Assembly: GCA_031761405.1 (NCBI GenBank)
Contig: JASEVX010000001.1
Span: 47,291,102 to 47,355,101 of the forward strand
DNA length: 64,000 nucleotides
DNA from: Serripes groenlandicus
Taxonomy: Eukaryota; Mollusca; Bivalvia; Cardiida; Cardiidae
Direction: 5' to 3'
This document shows positions 57,890 through 64,000 of the stretch, in pieces. A program made the position numbers and the translations under genes. Below the pieces are notes generated by a model. The model did no database searches and had not been told where the DNA came from. It saw nothing but the letters and a program-made list of their open reading frames with translations. Each line of letters begins with the position of its first letter. Within the stretch, counting starts at the first letter, position 1.

Positions 57890-58010
57890 AAAGATATCAG
57901 GAAAACTAGCCCCGCATGGAATTAAATTCTTTGAACAACTTTGAAAGGGTGCCACCCAAAGAACATCCCTGTTATGTTTTAACAAAATTGGCCAAGGGGT
58001 TTAGGAGCAC
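57890..58010 (+). repeat. Fragment of core type D
   Basis: 'ttgaacaactttgaaagggt', 'cacccaaagaacatccctgt' and 'acaaaattggccaaggggtt' match the 3' part of the type D core at 24780-24870. Confidence 0.7.
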
Positions 58011-58550
58011 GTTGTGTGCTAATATACAAAAGATAAGATGCATTACAGTCTGGCGATTCTTTCTTCTTTAGCTGTTTTGACAAGGCTAACAAGTGTAACA
58101 TTAGATACAAGTTAGCAAACCTAAGCCCACGTCCTGACAGAGTTTTTGTGGCGATTGGTTTGACAATCGCCACAATGCTAACAGAAACAACAACAACGAA
58201 AGATATTTACATAGTCTGTTTTGAAATATCGGTTGATATTTATTTTCCTTACTGCAAACTAATTTACTCACATCCGTTATAGTTCCATCATTGATGCAGA
58301 GACGCGATTAATAATAATTATGTCAGTGCTACTTTGGTACCGGATTGTTACTAACATTTGAGTTTTATCGAGAGATTATCTACATAGAGTTAAAATATGT
58401 AAATATTATCTTCGTCATGATTTGGCAGATAATAGTTATGATTTAAATGACATTTGTTTTTTATCAAGATAAAACGCTTTAATACTAAATAATTCGCTAA
58501 CTCGTGTATCGGTTTATAATTATGTTAAAATTAAATTCCTCCGATTAGAA

Positions 58551-58628
58551 GTGGCCGCGTAACGTAGCGGTTAGCATGTGAAGCAGGAGACCAGAGTTCG
58601 ATTCCCGCTTTGGGCAGATAATTTTTTT
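58551..58628 (+). tRNA. tRNA-like sequence or SINE head, probably a pseudogene
   Basis: An A-box-like 'taacgtagcggttagcatg' and a B-box 'agttcgattcc' (10 of 11 consensus positions) are spaced as in a tRNA. A run of nine or more T follows from about 58621, a Pol III terminator. The T-stem and acceptor stem do not pair by eye, so a working tRNA is unlikely and no anticodon is assigned. It may instead be a SINE head without a body. Confidence 0.4.
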
Positions 58629-58629
58629 T

Positions 58630-61600
58630 TAAGAAAAATATAATATTTTTTGTCTTATAAATTGCCGATATCAGTGGTGCAATTGTCATTTAACACCGCT
58701 GCAATTAACTCTTTCAAAATGTTGGGATTTAAAATGAATTCAAAAGCAATGCATTTCAAAATTATTTCACCTACTAAGAAATGATTAAATCGTGTGTATG
58801 ATGTTTTACGTAGCTTTTAACAATATTTCCGTCATAGCACGCTGAAGAAAATGTAGATAACACAGGATTTTATTTCTGCTTTGAAAGTAAAATTGGACTC
58901 TCAATATAATTATCATTGTTAGGTTATTGTGATTTTGATATGAAATGTATGTGTTAATTGCAATAAAAAAAAACACGGCTCAAAACCCATTGTAAACCAG
59001 GAGGTGTGCTAAGCAGAAACTATCCAGATAGCAGATGCGCATGTGTATGCCAACTTTTAGTATATCGATAGACCATCATACTGTGTGTACAGTATTTTTC
59101 TTTACTCTTTTATCATTTAATATATGGATACAAAGTGCTAACTAACAAAGTGCTAGTGTAAAGTGTTCAAGTTAGACTTTTGGGATCGGTAAATCCATGT
59201 CCAATTGTTATCTGCAGTTAGCCCCTTGCTGTGAGCACTTCCAGTGCTTTGATTAACCCCAGTAGCCATGACTAGACTCACAGATAGGCGAGAAGAATGG
59301 TAAATATAAACATTTACACATAATGTACACTTAAAATATATTAATTCTTGGATTCTACTTGATATAATTAACTGTAATACAATGTAGTGTGCATACCTAG
59401 GATAAAAAAAAAGCACGTGTTGATCCGTCATTAAATTTGCATTTCCAGAGAATGAGGAACTATTTTTTGTGTCTGCAGATTTGAATTTGGTAAAAGGGTG
59501 TTAATTAAAAGAAATAGTGTTATTTAATATAATATTTGCAGCTTTGGATGAAAATATCAGTTGATATAGCAGTTATGTATCATCAAATTATCTTCACGTA
59601 TTGTCAAAGGAGAGAACACTTGGAAAGTTGATGGAGGATGCAGCTTCCATGGCTAATATAGACAAACAAATCACAAACACAGTCACGTGTCTATCTAGAG
59701 CGGATGTTTCTCCTGAACTCATTATTGTGTTTGGCTCAGGGGCATATTCGGATACTGAAGATTGTGGGTGTCATGAAAGCTAGGTCGGGAAGTCTAAACA
59801 TTGGTATTATGGGATAAAAAACGTTAAAGAAACACTCAACAAGTACTATCCTCCTCAGTCATGGTTCTCTTTTATTGAACCTAGTCACTTGGTATTTTTA
59901 GGTTAGTTGGAGGTATAACCTGGAGATGGTTTATTCCAATAGCGATAGTGTCTGGGAATGACATAGTCTGGAGTACCTTCTATTTATTACTGCGTTACGG
60001 TTACATTCATAGGAGGTCGGGAATCAGACTAGGAATGACACCGTGCAAACTCAGTAGCGCTGCGATTATAAACTAAGGTATGTAAACTCATAACGTCAGA
60101 GCTCGCGCTCTCTATCATAACAAAAGTTATTTTTAGCAATTTCCGAACGCGTTACATGTACAATAGACATGCTTAAAAGACAAAAAGGTGAAAATGCGTG
60201 TTAGAAGATATCAATAAAGGAAGTTGGTGATTCCAAGGTTAGTAAATAATTGTCTAGGACCATGCACAATGACTAGGGCATATTCGCTTTTAGAATCCTT
60301 AATCATTTATGTATAAAGATTGGACGGGCAGAGCAAATCTGCATCAACGTGTTCTAACTTTACTTTAAATATATCATGGGAGAAAAACAGCAAACAGTCA
60401 TTTGATATTCTGGAACAAACCAAGGTGGTAATATGAGACCGATACACTTACATGTATGATGTTGGTTCATTAAAACGACGAGCATGGCGCAAGATGCACT
60501 CAGTAAATGTATTTGATTATGGATTGTTGAGGTTTGCTTATGATGTTGCTTTTGGGAAATATAATCTGAATCGCTTTCTTTTCAAGTTGTGTTGCAATGA
60601 TCAATTTAGTTTGATTGAAATTTGCAAGATAAGTAATGAATAAACTGTAGTCAATCAAAGCTAGATTGTTGCTGGCTCTGCCACCAGATCAGGAGAGCCA
60701 TCTTCGCTGCAAAGTTCGAACCTACGTCAGTAAAAAATGTATTTGTAAAACACCATGAGACAAACAAAACGTTTTGACTTTGCCATCAGTTTATATCCTG
60801 ATAAAATTGCGAACAAACATTTTTTAGAAAGGATCTGAACTTAGAATGTTTCTCTGACTGAATGCATAGGCCCCATTTTGTCACGGTGCGTCACATTTAT
60901 ATAATTTGAATGCACTGCAGCATATGGGGGCAGAACGTCTATTGCGGGTGCTTAGGGTTGTCGTTGACCCTCCCTAGACTGGTCTTCTTCCCCATGGGTC
61001 CTCGCTCCCCTCTATAGGCTCAACGGCCACAGCCGCTACTTCTTGTGGGGGCAGCTGCATCCCCATCTTCTTTCTGTTCTTCATGGGTTGCCTGTGGTAG
61101 AGCTCTTCTGGGCAATCTGTATTTATAATGGAGATGTACCTCGCTCCGAAATTAAATCAGTACTGATTTGGTTTATAATTAGGTCAACCGGCCAGTGTTT
61201 TAATCGAACGTGGTCGCAGCGAGGCACAACCCGGCTTTTAAATTCGGTATAGCCTTTAAATTGTGTCACAACATACGGGGCACAACAGCGCGACCAAAAC
61301 GTGACACCTTGACCTGGGTATATCACTTTACATCTTTTCTAAGCTATGACATATGCTATTCATCTCCCAATTTAAAGAATGTTTACAAATGTTGAATTTA
61401 CATGGTTGTTCACGACCGTATCGACATTCGTCCTAATTTGCCTATTCTGCAACTAATAAACGAGTTGCTTGCTTCTTTATAGAAGCAGAAAACTTTTAAA
61501 AGCATTGCAGAAAAGAAGAAGTGTATGAATTAATTTATTTCACATATGTTAAAAGGTTAAAGAATCAATTGATTTATTTCTGTAATTCTTTGAAAGAAAT

Positions 61601-61685
61601 ACGATGAACTAACAAAATACTCAGATGAATTAATAAACTAGTCGCTCTTCCTTGATTTAACTAAGATCGCTTACATGATACTGAT
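58630..61685. other. Unassigned stretch
   Basis: Short open frames occur but none has a recognisable motif. The segment 59601-59880 has the most protein-like composition ('ADVSPELIIVFGSGAYSD', then 'YYPPQSWFSFIEPSHLVFLG' past a stop) and might be an old coding fragment of unknown family. A GC-richer patch at 60900-61080 shows no feature. Confidence 0.35.
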
Positions 61686-61686
61686 T

Positions 61687-62400
61687 ATGTCTCCCCCTGT
61701 ATACAGGGGAGATATATTGTTTTTGTCCTTGGGGTCGGTCTGTCCGAAATCGTGTCCGCTCCATATCTCCAAGACGGCTTGAAGGATTTTCATGAAACTT
61801 GGGTCACATGTTCACCTCATCAAGGCGATGTGCAGAACCCATGTCTTGACTGTCTGTCCCAAATCGTGTCTACTCCATATCTCCAAGAGGGCTTGAAGGA
61901 TTTTCATGAAACTTGGGTTAAATGTTCACCTCGTCAAGGTGATGTGCAGAACCCATGTCTCGACCATACCGGTTCAAGGTCAATGTCACACTTGGAAGGT
62001 CAAAGGTTTGAGGCTTTATTTCGTGTCCGCTCCAAATCTCCACATGGTCACATGTTCACCTCATCAAGGCGATGTGCAGAACCCATGTCTCGACTGTCTG
62101 TCTGTCTGACCCAAATTGTGTCCGCTCCATATCTCCAAGACGCCTTGAAGGATTTTCATGAAACTTGGGTCACATGTTCACCTCATCAAGGCGATGTGCA
62201 GAACCCATGTCTCGACTGTCTGTATGTCCGTCCCAAATCGTGTCGGCTCCATATCTCCAAGACGGCTTGAAGGATTCTCATGAAACTTGGGTCACATGTT
62301 CACCTCATCAAGGCGATGTGCAGAACCCATTGTCTGCTTTATAGGTTGGAATGTTTTTAGAGATTTTGACAGATATTTGAGGGGGAGACATCTGTTTTTT
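61687..62400 (+). repeat. Tandem-core element with ATGTCTCCCCCT inverted ends
   Basis: The left end 'atgtctccccct' begins a hairpin ('tctccccctgtataca' / 'ggggaga'). The right end 'agggggagacatctg' is its inverse. Between them five units of roughly 95-155 bp carry 'tgtccgctccatatctccaa', 'gattttcatgaaacttgggt' and 'tcacctcatcaaggcgatgt'. Short 'ctgtctgtc' runs separate units. A 172-codon open frame through it is a by-product of the repeat. Confidence 0.92.
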
Positions 62401-64000
62401 GCAAAACCAATACTAGTTTCTTTTCGTTTTGTTTAATTCGGGTTTTACACCGCTATATCAAGTCATCAGTTCATTTATTCACTGGGTAAAAGAAACCAGT
62501 ACTAAATAGTTTAATGTGCAGTCAATTAAATCAAAAGAAGTAATATGGCAATTCTGTTAAAGTACTTGTATTATTTATTTTTTTAAATGGCAGAAATTAT
62601 CCTCAACAAAGTGTGTTCAAATTATTTTGTTTGATAAACAACCAAATTAGAAAGTTGTTATACAATCTGCATACTATACGTTGTAATTAACTGCAATTGA
62701 AACTAAATTATAGAACAAATAGGGGAATTAACTGTGATTGTTGATTTATTCTGAATTTTAAACTGTAAATAGAGGCTTAAAAAGTTATAATTGTGACAGA
62801 TATTATTCCTGGTGGAGGTGATTCAATCAGTTTGGCCCTTAGGGAAGACATGTTACAGGTATGATACATATTCAATTTAAATGGGAAAGTGATATGTTGC
62901 ACCAATCAGAATAATTCACAGACAGTATCAGGTGAGCGATCCAGGACCTCGTGGCACTATTGTCTTCTACTTTTAATGTAGGACCTTTGTTATATAATCG
63001 ATATGGTTTCCGTTGAAAAGATAACAAAAATGATTACAATTGAAGTGCAATTTAAACAGGTACAAAAATAGAATAATAACCCTTAAAGCCAGACAGTGTT
63101 TTTTGTGTTCGTTATACACAATAACGTATTTTATGGAAATGTCTGGGTTGCGCTTTCTATAAAAGAATCCCTCCAACTGCCTTTGAACATAATTGAATGG
63201 TAAGCGGTTGCGAGTATAGATTGGCTGAAAGTTGCCCAGCGAACGATAGTATACATTCTTTTTTAAAACAGTAGTAATAAATCAATCAGCTATTGTCGTT
63301 CTTGTTAAGTGTGTCTTGATACTTGTAGTCATGTATAATTATGTGAAGCGACTTGTTCACGAAGTCCAAATAATCAGATGCTAAACTCGCATCGATCTGA
63401 TCATATCCTAATCTGTTGGTGTTGATAATCTGAGGAATTAATCGCACAAAATGATTTGACACTCAGTTCCGGTCTTGTATGTCTTGGCGGGTAGTTGTCC
63501 ACATGAAATTAAGCTTCTGGTTGTTCACGCCGTACAGTCCTGGTACGACTCTGTGTAAATCTTTCTTGGCTGTTGGTGCCCCGAGTTGAGTATATACAGA
63601 TAATATTGAACACTTCAGAACAACTGTTGCCAGAGCATCTGCCAAATACCCATATAACTATTTATTTCAGTAATACTCCCTTATTTTTCTGTAAATTGCT
63701 TTAGAGAGAGTGGGATTCACCTTCTCGCCATTAACATGATGCTCAGAAAACATTGTGAATGATTTTACTGTGTTTATTACAGTTATGTAACTCTCCAATT
63801 GTTCTAAAGCAAGATATTTTTCCTCAAGGTTTTTTATGACTCTTACTCTAATTTGTATGTGTCTGTCTTCAGCGCCAAATGCCAGGATGCTTTATTTGAA
63901 ATGATATGCTTTTAGTGATTAATAAGGGTTGGTATGTTTCAAGTGATTGATAAGGTTTTAATCACATTTCATTAGTATATCACAGTGATCATTTAACCAG
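62401..64000. other. Unassigned stretch to the window end
   Basis: A possible 59-base exon at 62800-62858 ('gtgacag' acceptor, 'acag|gtatga' donor, reading 'IIPGGGDSISLALREDM') is too short to name. A 5' cap fragment, reversed ('caggtgagcgatccaggacc'), lies at 62930-62965. A - strand open frame at 63463-63645 has no recognised motif. Confidence 0.35.

Noticed and set aside
61752..62270. 172-codon open frame
   Set aside because: It runs across a tandem repeat whose units are in register by chance. The protein is itself a repeat of the same phrase and has no family motif.

Overview
This is a metazoan nuclear window, AT-rich and very dense in repeats, almost certainly from a bivalve mollusc. 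Four things point there: tRNA-derived SINEs with a tail ending in a 'ggcgttaaac'-like motif, elements capped by 'agggccatgatggccct' and 'gctcacctt...aggtgagcta' hairpins, a DIRS-type retroelement, and several large protein families that I recall as multi-copy in bivalve and cnidarian genomes. I found no convincing intact host gene. Nearly everything I could assign is a transposable element or its remains, often one inside another.

Layout. 1-4.2 kb: microsatellites and one repeat tail, otherwise unassigned. 4.185-10.04 kb: a complete but inactivated DIRS-like tyrosine-recombinase retrotransposon (gag, RT/RNase H, YR, inverted termini and internal complementary region), itself hit by a 1.45-kb hAT element. 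10.2-14.8 kb: tandem repeats, hairpins and SINEs. 14.9-16.3 kb: three exons, in phase, of a Mutator-like transposase gene with one nonsense codon. 18.2-21.5 kb: a decayed long ORF of a multi-copy family with an acidic XPG/PIN-like motif.

22.1-31.4 kb: the most interesting stretch. A DUF6589-type transposase relic on the + strand converges on a RecQ-like helicase on the - strand, their stop codons about 120 bp apart. This is the gene content I recall for helicase-bearing Academ (AcademH) transposons. Both introns and flanks are loaded with repeats.

31.4-37 kb: SINEs and hairpin-capped repeats. 37.1-40.6 kb: a Jockey-like LINE (- strand). 42.2-45.06 kb: a PIF/Harbinger transposase (- strand) interrupted by a LINE fragment and by a SINE, each with its own target-site duplication. 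46-64 kb: more tandem-core elements, a second LINE RT fragment, an apparently perfect 221-bp tandem duplication, a recombinase-like gene relic at 55.7-56.1 kb, and long stretches with nothing recognisable.

The genes do not form a host pathway. They are the enzymatic kits of separate mobile elements: reverse transcription and recombination (DIRS, LINEs), cut-and-paste transposases (hAT, Harbinger, Mutator-like, Academ-like), and non-autonomous passengers. Family names come from remembered motifs, not a search; nearly all ORFs carry stops or frameshifts.
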